DNA of 64,000 nt, taken from the NCBI GenBank assembly GCA_950295325.1, contig OX485808.1:31705180-31769179 (forward strand), read 5' to 3'. Below the pieces are notes generated by a model. The model was not told the DNA's origin, searched no databases, and worked only from the letters and a program-made list of their open reading frames with translations. The translations under genes and the position numbers were made by a program. The stretch is from Polytrichum commune (taxonomy: Eukaryota > Streptophyta > Polytrichopsida > Polytrichales > Polytrichaceae). This document shows, one piece after another, positions 12,405-22,200 of this stretch. Every line of letters begins with the position of its first letter. Within the stretch, counting starts at the first letter, position 1.

Positions 12405-13024
12405 AGGGTGAAAGCACGGTAAAGTGGACAACTCACGATCCATGCCTAGTGTTCAATGAAAGTGATTCAAAACTATACACTTACTTTGAATTTTGTGAAG
12501 AAAAAAATCAGAGTCATTTTAAAAAATATTGATCTACAAAGCCAAGCAAATTATGATGACAAAAAAAAAATTCCAAGGAAAATCTACGTATTCTAGAAGA
12601 CGGTACAAGTGGTGTGCAAGTAGGTGATATTGAACAAGTGACAATCTAAAATTTGTTTAAAAGTACGAGGAAATTACATTTAATTGATGGTTTTCCACAA
12701 AGTTTTGTGATGATGCCCTCATGTAGATAATGAATTCAAGGAATATGAAAGAAAATTCCAGCTTCAAAATTGTTAAGGTCGTGAAATCTACGTCCAAAAC
12801 CAAACTCAATCATATGCTTTTGAGCATCACTTTTAATGATAAGTATTGAAGATCTCAACTTGATTTTCTACATTTGAGTATTTAACACAATAACAAAGGT
12901 CTTCATGAAAATAAATCCAATTTAAACAAGGCTTTGCTACTACTTTTAAGCCTTTGACCAAAAACATTATGGTGTTAGTGTACCATAGCATTTTTTTGGT
13001 CCACTTTACTATGCTTGCACCCCT
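12405..13024. mobile_element. TIR DNA element inserted in the LINE
   Basis: The 5' end carries agggtgaaagcacggtaaag followed by tggac, and the 3' end carries the inverse (gtccactttactatgcttgc then accccta). This gives an imperfect TIR of about 25 bp. The LINE remnants lie on both sides: proline/threonine-rich frame before, RNase H after. The 620-bp interior has no recognisable protein. No clear target duplication can be read, so the superfamily is unassigned. Confidence 0.65.
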
Positions 13025-13126
13025 AAAGCATGGCACATAGCCCAGTCCCTCCCCCCCACCAACCCAACATGCCAACACCCCCCCCACCACCAAGCCTAAC
13101 ATCAATCCTCCTCCTATGCTTCCCAC

Positions 13127-13560
13127 CCACCCAATCCTACTATACGGATGGCTCATTTACACCTCCATATGAAGAAGGAAAAGGCAATAATATCATAGGT
13201 GCCAAAGTTTTCAATGGACCACTAGAAGTCAAAATTGTTGCTCACCTACCCATGTACCCAATATTCTCATAGCAAAATTTTATGCACTCTTGATCGATGT
13301 AGAACTTAACAAAATGCTCCCAACAAATACATTCATATTCACAGATAGCCTCAAGAACATATATTTTCTCCTCAACCACATAAGAAACCCAACCTCCCAA
13401 TAGTACCACCCATATAAGCTCCTCATAATCCTGAATAATAAATACACTAAAAACCTCCCACCACAATACCGCCATCCACAAAGTCAGAGCCCACACAAAC
13501 ATCGTTGGAAATAACGAGGTTCATAAAATGGCCAAACAAGGAGCAAAACAACCCCACAAT
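13127..13560 (+). pseudogene. LINE RNase H domain remnant
   Basis: The frame opens with 'YYTDGSFTPP', the first RNase HI aspartate. It continues through an 'IFTDSLKNIYFL' block containing the third catalytic aspartate, and ends with 'KVRAHTNIVGNNEV', equivalent to the conserved His loop. Frame changes and stops separate these blocks, so the domain is dead. It is followed in order by the conserved 'TPYWLSIPPTSTQHDG' block near 13590-13638, which also occurs in the LINE copies at 30260 and 36985. Confidence 0.8.
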
Positions 13561-14010
13561 GTAGAAACCCCTTTTCACCTCATCAGCCATCAAACACCCT
13601 ATTGGCTATCTATCCCCCCAACATCAACACAACATGACGGCTATGTCTGCAACCTAAAAAACTATATAGAAAAAGAATATGTAAGCGCACTCATCTCCCA
13701 TGCAAAAAAATAAAAATAAAAATACAATACCATGTATAGACAAATAAATCTTCAACACAAACATGCACATAAAATGGTCAAATATATTTTGGGATGCCCC
13801 CTGGATTACCAATGTGCAAATAACACAAACCCTCAAATTTAGATATGGAAGATACTTAGGAACTACCCAAAAAACCATATCCTCAAACAAGACATATCCC
13901 CAACATGTAACCTATGCACATCCCACCAAAATGACACATGCCTTCACCTACTATCATGTTGCACTAATAAACACATAAACAATCTAAGGACATACTGACA
14001 CAATAAAGCA

Positions 14011-14560
14011 GTGCACGCACTAGCGAATGCATTACTAGCCCACCCCACAACCCATTGTTTTACCCCAATCAATGTCAATAGCATTGTAGACCGCACACTT
14101 GACAACACCATTCCCTCATGGTTACTCCCATGCACATGCTATCTACCCAGATGTAAATGCCCGACCCAACTTGGACACGATATATTGTGCATCTTAGGAG
14201 CCCCACCTACAGATCACCAACCTTCACACCCAACCCAAACCTCAAAGTACAAATATTTGAATTCACTTACTACAACGATAGATACCGTGCATAACCATAA
14301 ACTTGATTAAATATGCCATTCTCCACCCACTCATATCCCAACTAGGGTGGATAGTACTACCACCCATTATATTCACGATAGGAACAAGGGGCACTATAGA
14401 TACAACAATTGTTAAACTCCTCCAAGAACTACAAATCCCCAACTCCAAAATCCATAAACTAATGGAATCCCTCATCCATATTGCTATAAGGTACCTAACA
14501 CACATAATCCTAAACAAAAGGAAATTAGAAACAAAACAAGCCCCAATCTCACTTGATTAA
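14011..14560 (+). pseudogene. LINE ORF2 C-terminal domain remnant
   Basis: Two overlapping frames contain 'VHALANALLAHPTTHCFT', 'PSWLLPCTCYLPRCKC' (a cysteine cluster, possibly zinc-binding), then 'LGWIVLPPIIFTIGTRGT' and 'IRYLTHIILNKRKLE' before a stop near 14560. The same blocks recur in both other LINE copies in this window, so this domain is a real, conserved part of the family. Its function is not known to me. Confidence 0.75.
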
Positions 14561-14580
14561 ACACACTTACCAACACTAAA

Positions 14581-15295
14581 ACCCCAACCCTAACATAGTT
14601 CACATTGCCCTAACACTGACCACATGGACCACCTATGAAAGTGGGTACTAAACCACCCCCACTCTCATGCTTATGCGGACCTGAGAGGGAGGCAATGAAC
14701 GGAAATCGCATGTCAGGGTAAAAGACTATGATTTTCTTTTCTTTTCTACATGACATGTGCCCTAATCGGAGTGATATCGCTTTATAACACGGCCTCATTT
14801 ATAAAAGGAAAAAATGGGCTAATGCATAATGTAAGAAAAGATGGACACAAGGATGTAGGGAGAAAGAAGGATGTTGAGAGAGAGAGAAAGGTGAAAGACC
14901 TATGTGTCTCAATTTGGATTTGCTAACCCTCTCGTACTCATAGCATGTTTCATATCCGAGGCGCAATGGGCACTAGTTGGATAAAGTGACCTATTATGAC
15001 CCATCTTCCTTATGATACGATTATCATACAACAAAAGGTCATTGGTCACACCAAGTGTCACGGTTAACACCCCACGTGTGAAGCTCTCCTAGCCCGAGTT
15101 CCTTATCCAATCTCATTGGGTTTGAGTCTCTCCTTGCATATACATATGTACAAAGATCTTTTGACGGCACCTATCCACATCATACTACTAAAAAAATCCA
15201 ACCACTTTCCTTCTTCAAAGTCATGTGAACATGCCATTGGAACCATGGTGTAAGTCAACTAATTCATATATTATATATAGGCGCCTCCACCGTCT
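14581..15295. other. Intergenic DNA, no gene recognised
   Basis: Contains a (GA)n patch near 14874-14890 and a block around 14915-14995 ('tttggatttgctaaccctctcg') that recurs at about 46870, 52315 and 53965. The block belongs to a dispersed repeat of unknown class. Confidence 0.4.
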
Positions 15296-15470
15296 CATAG
15301 GAGAGAGGGAATTATCGTATACGAATGTAGGTCTCATCCATCCAACATAAACACAAACTTGACTCTCATTAGGTTTGTTGTCAATTCATCTTAGACTATC
15401 TTGAGCAGATTGGTTTGGGGTCTTAAAGTTAATTATGGTGTCCAATCAACTTTTAAAAGTAACCCTTTAA
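15296..15470 (+). repeat. Dispersed repeat family D, copy
   Basis: Shows the 'ggaattatcgtatacgaatg', 'ctcatccatccaacataaac' and 'gtcaattcatctta ... gggtcttaaa' block order of family D. Confidence 0.55.
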
Positions 15471-15589
15471 ACACATACTAGTTCATGGCTTGTGTTTTGG
15501 ATGAGAGGTGTGCTCGTATACAAAGTCTCCCTCTCTCCCATCTCAATGCCCTAAGGTTATGCCCAGGGTGAACTCAATGCACACTCGGT

Positions 15590-15885
15590 GTAGAGGGTCA
15601 GTATAGAGGTAAATGCATGGTATCAATAACCGTATCAAAAAACACACCGGTGAGTATCGAAATTGTAATATCACTCAAATGTTGATATTTGGTGGGTATC
15701 TCAAGGTGAGAAAATCTTGGCATAGGTGCCCGTGTTATTATTTGGGTCAATGTTATTTGTGACCGTGTTGTTACTAGGACGATTTTTATCTAAGTAGGAA
15801 AGTTCTTGCTTGGTGAATAGACCTGAATGGTATCAAAACAAACACATCTTTGAATACCCATATCCTACAAGTATCAAAAGAAAGA
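15590..15885 (-). repeat. Dispersed repeat family F (GGTATC-rich), inverted copy
   Basis: Rich in 'ggtatc / tatcaa / gatacc' words. It matches, in reverse complement, parts of 57490-58045, for example 'aaatgcatggtatcaataac' here against 'gttattggtacccatgcatt' there. No coding capacity is seen and the class is unknown. Confidence 0.5.
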
Positions 15886-17134
15886 AAGAAAAAGGTGAAA
15901 ACCTCATTATAGATTCATGAATGAAAGATAACCAAATGGCCATACCAATTCAACATGGTTGGGATTATTGATTTCGTGTTTTCTAGTCACAATATGCATC
16001 CATTTTAGCTTACTATTTAGGCTTTGTTTGTAGATGTAAAAAGAAGTTCTAGCACCGTGTAGGTTCACATAGTAAGTGATGCGGTATTTGGGTGTACATT
16101 AAGGCCAAGGACCTAGAAAGCATGTCTCCAAAATACCCAAAAGTGTACACTCTTTTTGAAGTCAAGATTGTGCCCAAGTTTCTCAAAGGAAGTTGGATCT
16201 AACAAGGACATTTGAGAAAATGATGCCATACATACATACATGCACCACCTCATATTCTTTGATACTTTGCATTTAAACCCAAATGTGAAATCTTTGACAC
16301 ATGCAATTTTGAACAATTGAGTTATAACAAGCGTAGTCTTTTTAGTATTTGACTTTTTTTTGAGACCAAGGTGATTTAAGATGCCTCGTTTGAATATCCC
16401 AAGATTTATACACATAGATTTTAAGCTCTTCTTGTACTTTCAACACTTTCGTACATTGTTCAAAGATGTTGAAACCTTAAACTTCATGAATATGTGATTT
16501 GAGAGTCATTGCGTGGATTCTTTGAAGGCAAGTTGGTTATGATGTTCAATAGTTTACATGCACCTATATGACATGTGTTGTTTGACACACGTAGATTACT
16601 CGATTAGAAAACACTATATAATTTGAACTCGATACTAGGCACGCTAGATAATTTCAATAAGCTCAAAAGTAAATTTGATTTTTTCATAATGTAACAATTG
16701 AAGAAATGTTTGATTAATGCATAATGTGACCTGTAGGGTTTCATAAATTATCAAACCTATATCAAATCCTCGTAGGTGATCGAATGGGTCTCATTCATAC
16801 ACTTGCTTTTGGTGTTAAATGGTTCGATATATGCTCTAACAACAAACCTTTTTATAATCATTCTAAGAAATGATATGACCGGTCAGTAATTGGAATACTC
16901 AAAAAGTTGATGCTCAACACCTACTCAACACTCACAAGTTTAGGCACACCTATGTAACCACTTTAGAAGATCACATCAATGCTCTTTGAAAATACGTCAA
17001 AATTTGAGATTTGGTCACCTCAATCTCATTTTTGGGGATATGGATTTGTATTGTACAGTTGATTAGTTGTTGATCAACTGTAAATTTATCTTGAATTTGT
17101 TGCACCAAAAAGGCTAAATGTCTTAGACAAGGTG
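15886..17134. other. Intergenic DNA, nothing recognised
   Basis: AT-rich sequence. No gene or clear repeat structure was identified. Short frames such as 16113-16415 (minus) resemble no known protein. Confidence 0.35.
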
Positions 17135-17295
17135 TCGAGAGATAATTACTGCGTATGAGTGCACATCTCACCCACTCATATAAACACCCGTCCCCTTTTA
17201 GGTTTACGGTTGCTTCATTCATTTATGTGTGTTACTAGACTAGGTAATCGGGGTCCTTAAAAACGATCATGGTTTCAAATTGTCCAAAAACATTA
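17135..17295 (+). repeat. Dispersed repeat family D, copy
   Basis: Shows 'gagataattactgcgtatga', 'catctcacccactcatataa' and 'gctt...gggtccttaaaaac', the diverged block order of family D. Confidence 0.45.
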
Positions 17296-17453
17296 ACGGT
17301 TGAACTACATATTGTTTTAGGTGTTTTTTGTGTGCAAATGGACGTAAGGTAAGCTCATATGCAATACCTGATTTTCCTCTCGTGCTTGGAAATAGCCACA
17401 ATAGACTTGTCTACCATAGGTACACAATCAAAGAAAATAAATGATAGTTTTTC

Positions 17454-17546
17454 TATGAGATTCAAAATAGGGATTTGAATGCTTTCATCATTGGGATCCG
17501 AAAAGTAATGAGGTGGCGCATGCACGAATGAGGTGTCCACATGAAA
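17454..17546 (+). repeat. Direct repeat upstream of NHX, distal copy
   Basis: About 93 bp starting 'atgagattcaaaatag' and containing 'ggtggcgcatg' and 'aatgaggtgtc'. It is repeated in the same orientation at 18413-18500, right at the NHX promoter, with about 15-20% mismatches and an 8-bp indel. The ~870 bp between the two copies carries no recognisable gene. Confidence 0.8.
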
Positions 17547-18412
17547 CCACTTAGAAAGATTGTATATATGCTATTTGAGAACGAGTCACAAATGGAGGTT
17601 TTCAATCACCTTAATCTCACTCTTATAGCATTGGATTCACACAAAGTGTGCTAAACAACTACACTTATAAACTTGGATTTACGGTAGACATGCATAATTT
17701 GGTTAATGCAATTATTTGGGCACCTAGAATTTAGGGGTATGTTGTCATGTCTGCATCTAATCACAAATACCAAAAATATGTGTGTTTAAAATAGATTGGA
17801 CTACACGATCAAACTTGCTTACCATTCTATACAAAAAATGAATATAATATTTGGGGGAGGGGTTTTGGCTTCTTGACCACCACCTTCAAAAATTCATATT
17901 GATTTATGACGGGCTCCAAATTTCTCTTCGATTGAACTCGGCTTGTTCATTCACACACACTCATAAATTAATTCAAATCTAGATTTTGCGAACTAAATTT
18001 GTATTCCATAGCAAACAAGAGAAAAACAAGTATTTAAGGCACATCTACCTTATTGCACATTAGAGACCTGCCAAAACTGATATTCCCCACATCCAAACAC
18101 GAGAATACTACGTGGAATACTGTCAGTCCCACAGAACATTTGTTGGCTCTGTCTGTAAGACAGAGACAATGCATCAACTTCTTCATTTCAAGAGCAAATT
18201 TCCTAACCACTTTGCGTTCACACTTGGACGTTACTTGTTCTTGTTATTTTTGGTCTACTTATATAATGTGGATGTTAACTATAGTTTATATATATATATA
18301 TATATAAGTGCTCCCTAAAATGCATTGAAAGAAATCTAGTTATGGATCTGAATAATGTTATGCACTGACCTAAGCTACAAAATGCACACAAAAGGAATAA
18401 TTATTATATCTG
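17547..18412. other. DNA between the two promoter repeats; includes a (TA)n microsatellite
   Basis: AT-rich sequence, with a TA run at about 18287-18306. Short frames in 18053-18318 are not protein-like. It may be upstream regulatory DNA of NHX. Confidence 0.4.
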
Positions 18413-18500
18413 CATGAGATTCAAAATAGGCGTCTAAACGCTTTCGTCATTGCGATCCCCAAAAACGATGACGTGGCGCATGAGGTGTCTACAGGGAACC
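18413..18500 (+). promoter_or_regulatory. NHX-proximal repeat copy with an ABRE/G-box-type site
   Basis: This proximal copy of the direct repeat contains TGACGTGGC at 18469-18477. It includes ACGTGGC, a fit to the ABA-response element core ACGTGKC, and an overlapping TGACG bZIP site. The distal copy reads aggtggc at the same place and lacks the ACGT core. The GC-rich leader of NHX starts directly afterwards. Regulation by bZIP factors (ABA or salt) is inferred from the motif only. Confidence 0.5.
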
Positions 18501-19292
18501 CGCGGGCCGAGTTTCGGGACCTCGAAAAGGATCTCCACCGCTGACGACACCTGGATGGGGACCTGGGTCGGGGACGGTAGCATTCCTCTGGCTTTTGTCC
18601 GCTGGCCTGCTGCTGCCCCACCTGTCACGCCACCACCCTGCCGCTCTCTTCCGTCTCTGTTCTGCTGCCATGGCCGGTTTCCGCTGCTCCTACGCTTCGC
18701 CATCGCCGTAGGAACTCACCGCAGCTCGAAATTCTCATCCGCTAACACACCACCTCTCTTCTGAGCCTACTCTCACATCGTTTGGTGCACAATTGCCTCC
18801 GATATCGTCCGTTACTCTCCCCTGAAGCCCCCGACCTTCTGGACAGCTGACGGGAGAATATATTCCACTACTGCCGTTAGTCGCTGTATATTCTTCCTTA
18901 GCATCACCGCATCTTTTGATCTAACCTTGGAGTTCTTTTATTCCATCCCTTTCTGTCTTTTGAAGAGCGGATTACACTTCCGTGGAGTGATGTGATGTGA
19001 ATGCCATGGGGTGAGCGAGAACAAATTCTCTGCGATGGTGCTAAAGATTTTTGTTTGATGAGGTAGTGTGTGAGCTGAGGTGAATTCAGGAAATTAGGCT
19101 TGTGGAAATTATCTAGGTATTTGAGTGATGAAACGGGAGGGAATCACCAGACGAAGGCCAGAACATTGACCAATTTTTAGTTACCGTCTTTTCTTCATCC
19201 GTTTCTTTGTTGTGTTGCATGAGAAGACGTAATCTGCGTAGACAATATTTATTGGAGGATTAGGGCTAGGTGCTCAGGAGAGCAAAGCAGCG
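18501..19292 (+). promoter_or_regulatory. Probable NHX core promoter and 5' leader region
   Basis: GC content rises sharply at about 18480-18780 compared with the AT-rich upstream DNA, then falls again. The 800 bp before the start codon contain upstream ATGs and several GT/AG pairs, so a leader intron is possible, as in some plant NHX1 genes. Neither the transcription start nor a leader intron can be fixed by eye. No TATA box is evident close to the GC-rich part. Confidence 0.4.
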
Positions 19293-22200
19293 ATGGCTGG
19301 TAACATGCTTGGAGCAGTTCATTCTGTGTTACTGAAATCACATGGCCTTGTACCAAGCCTTGCACCAAGCCTTTCAGATGATGCAGATCACATGCATGTG
19401 GTTGCAATCTGCCTGTTCGTGTCGCTGCTATGTGCATGCATTGTGTTAGGTCACTTGCTGGAGGAAAATCGATGGATGAATGAGTCTATCACTGCTCTCC
19501 TTCTTGTGAGTAATATATATCCCATCTTACACTCGTAGTACTCCATAATTGTATTGGTGATTTGATATGTAACTTAAGTCCTTCTATCTTATGCCTAGTC
19601 TTCTTGTTTGCAGTTGTCTCAAAAGGCTATTTTCATTATAGACTGGATTGTTTAGGAATTCATATTCTACTCCACAGAGTGTCAGTTGAACCCTTTTTCA
19701 GCACACATTGTTTTGTATGTATGTGCGCAGGGGCTCTCTACTGGAATCGTTGTTTTGATTTCAAGCAGGGGTCAAAGTTCCCATGTACTCAAATTTGATG
19801 AGGAGCTTTTCTTCATCTATCTTCTCCCTCCTATAATTTTCAACGCGGGGTAGGGTTTCGTGTGAATTCTTACCTGAGAAATGCCAACAGTGACTCGGGT
19901 TGTGAGAATGATTGTGAATATCATATACCTGTGCAGAAACTTTCATCTGCGTTGTTTCTCATAATTATAAATTGCTATCAATGCCTTAATCTTTGTATAT
20001 TGGTGTCATCATATACCATCATGGCAAGTCAGCTCCTCAGGGATTTGTACATGCATTGAAGCCGCAGCAGCATTCTCAAGCTTTTATTAATGGACAGGTT
20101 TCAGGTGAAGAAAAAGGAATTCTTTCGGAACTTTGTTGCAATTATGCTGTACGGGGTGGTTGGAGTTTTCATCTCTTTTGCAATCATCTCGGCAGGTAAG
20201 AACTTTAATCTACCTGTGAATTGCTCGGATTTCAGAGATTGCAAGTACATTTTGCTTAGACTTCAAAATCACAAGAATTTCATCAGGGTCGTCATTGTAG
20301 TGGAAGAGGCTGCAAACAAAAGTTCTGACATGCGGAGTGGTTCCGGATTCATCACTTTTTCTGGCTGTCTCTCTTCTGCAGGAAGCTGGTATCTGTTCTC
20401 CAAACTAGGGCTTCAGAGCCTGTCCATACGAGATATTTTAGGTGTGTCCAATTATCCTTGTTTTCCTGCTCTCTTGCTCTCTCGCTCTCTGGTGTTGATC
20501 ATGTTTCCACAAATTGATGCTTGGTGCTCACAATCACAAAGAGGCATATATGATAACAAATTGTGATGCGTTTGAATATTCCAATATGAGGGTGAACTTT
20601 GAACTTGCTTTGCGAGATGTATCTGATACTTGCTGATGTTTTGTGGTTTCCCAGCTATAGGAGTCATCTTCTCTGCTACGGACTCTGTGTGCACACTGCA
20701 GGTATAAAAGAGGTTAATATATATTTTTGGGCCTTGATCATATTGCATATGTTGCAAGCTTCTTTAGGAACTGTAATGGGAGTTAGGAGCCATTTGGCTA
20801 CCCTTGCTATGTAGCTTTCCATGACAAAAAGATTAGCAGGACTACATGTCTCTTTTTACTGGACCCTGTATACTAACATTGATTGAGAACTTTTGCAGGT
20901 CCTTAACCAGGATGAGACTCCTCTGCTATACAGTCTTGTTTTTGGAGAAGGAGTTGTCAACGATGCAACATCAGTGGTGTTGTTTCGGGCTGTTCAAACT
21001 TACAACTTTGAGGACTTCGATACTCTTGAGGGATTTCAGATTGGAGGCAGTTTTTTGTACCTGTTCTTCTCAAGCACAGTATTGGGAATTGCTGTAAGTA
21101 CTTCATGCTCAGCAGCTTTGCTCACTGTAGTTTCTGTTGTTTACTAGGTGAGTAGGTTGCTTCTCCTATGATATTCAGCTGCTTACAATGTGTCAAGGGT
21201 TCCAGTTGATACTGGCAGCTGAAAATTTTCAGCAATTCAGGAATCTATTGTTCTTGAATGCTGGTCAACATTCTCAATTGAGTTCTGGATGCTATTTATT
21301 ATTGGTTCTGGTGGGGTCCTCAATTTTGTGAGAGCATGCTCTTTGTTGCTTGGATCTATTGAGATCAGTAGGCTAAGCCAATTTCTGAGAGCTTTGGGTT
21401 TTACTACTTGGTACCAGTGGTAACGGAGTTCTTCATTGTCTTCTTTTCTTCATTATCTGATCCACAATGAAAACAAATTTGTCTTGGATATTTCATAACA
21501 GTTGGGACCTATCTTTTTGATTTGCAGTCGGGACTAATAAGTGCTTACATCATCAAGACGATGTACTTCGGCAGGTACACCTCTTTCTCTATTTGTTGAA
21601 AGGGTCACAAACCAAGTATTCTAGAACAGAGCTTTTTGTTACGTTTTCCCTCTGATACAAAATGATAAAACACTTCTATTTCCAATGATAGTATACTAAT
21701 GTTGTTGTAATATTCCTGTGTGCAGGCACTCTACAGACCGTGAGATAGCAATCATGATATTAATGGCCTACCTCTCATATATCCTGGCAGAGGTAAGATC
21801 AAGTTACTGAACATTGTATCCTAGCTAGTGAGGATTATGTGTTTAGAAACTCTCTGTAAAAACTGACAGTTGCAACAACTTGTAGGAAATAGATGTGTTT
21901 TGAAACATAGTAAGCATGATTTGAATTGGTGTAGGTGTCAACCTGTGCACTCACATTAACCTTGATATCCTTCTGTGTGCAGCTATTTTATTTGAGTGGA
22001 ATACTTTCTGTGTTCTTTTGTGGCATAGTAATGTCTCATTATACATGGCACAATGTCACAGAGAACTCTCGGACAACAACCAAGTATGTTTCTGTTCTAC
22101 CAGACAACTCCCCCTCAGTGTTCTACAGTCTGTTATACCTGTGTAATAAGGTATAAGGTATAGTATGAGCAGTGACATTAAGATATAAGGTATAAGGGGT

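Larger units (their letters stand above)
9196..14580 (+). mobile_element. LINE (non-LTR retrotransposon), 5'-truncated, decayed, with two nested DNA elements
   Basis: Plus-strand remnants appear in LINE order. First is a reverse transcriptase (QEGFR at about 9213-9227, YADD box near 9624). Then come connector pieces (SQNKPYTYLGIRLIPSLNG at about 10571-10627), RNase H (YTDGSF near 13138-13155, TDS near 13340, KVRAHTNIVGN near 13480-13515) and a C-terminal domain with CKC-type cysteines and a 'LGW..PP.I...G.RGT' block (14320-14400). The same modules recur at 30255-32220 and 36790-37905. ORF1, endonuclease and the 5' part of RT are missing, and many stops and frameshifts are present, so the copy is dead. 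It is split at 9790-10519 by a pogo-like element and at 12405-13024 by a TIR element. No target duplication or poly(A) tail was identified. Confidence 0.85.

Noticed and set aside
18285-18306. (TA)n run as the NHX TATA box
   Set aside because: It is a microsatellite about 180 bp upstream of the GC-rich leader. Similar runs occur at 37932, 39084 and 40241, away from genes.
20090-20566. 158-codon ORF as a separate gene
   Set aside because: It is NHX exon 3 and exon 4 read through the intron between them. Splice sites and NHX homology show the true structure.
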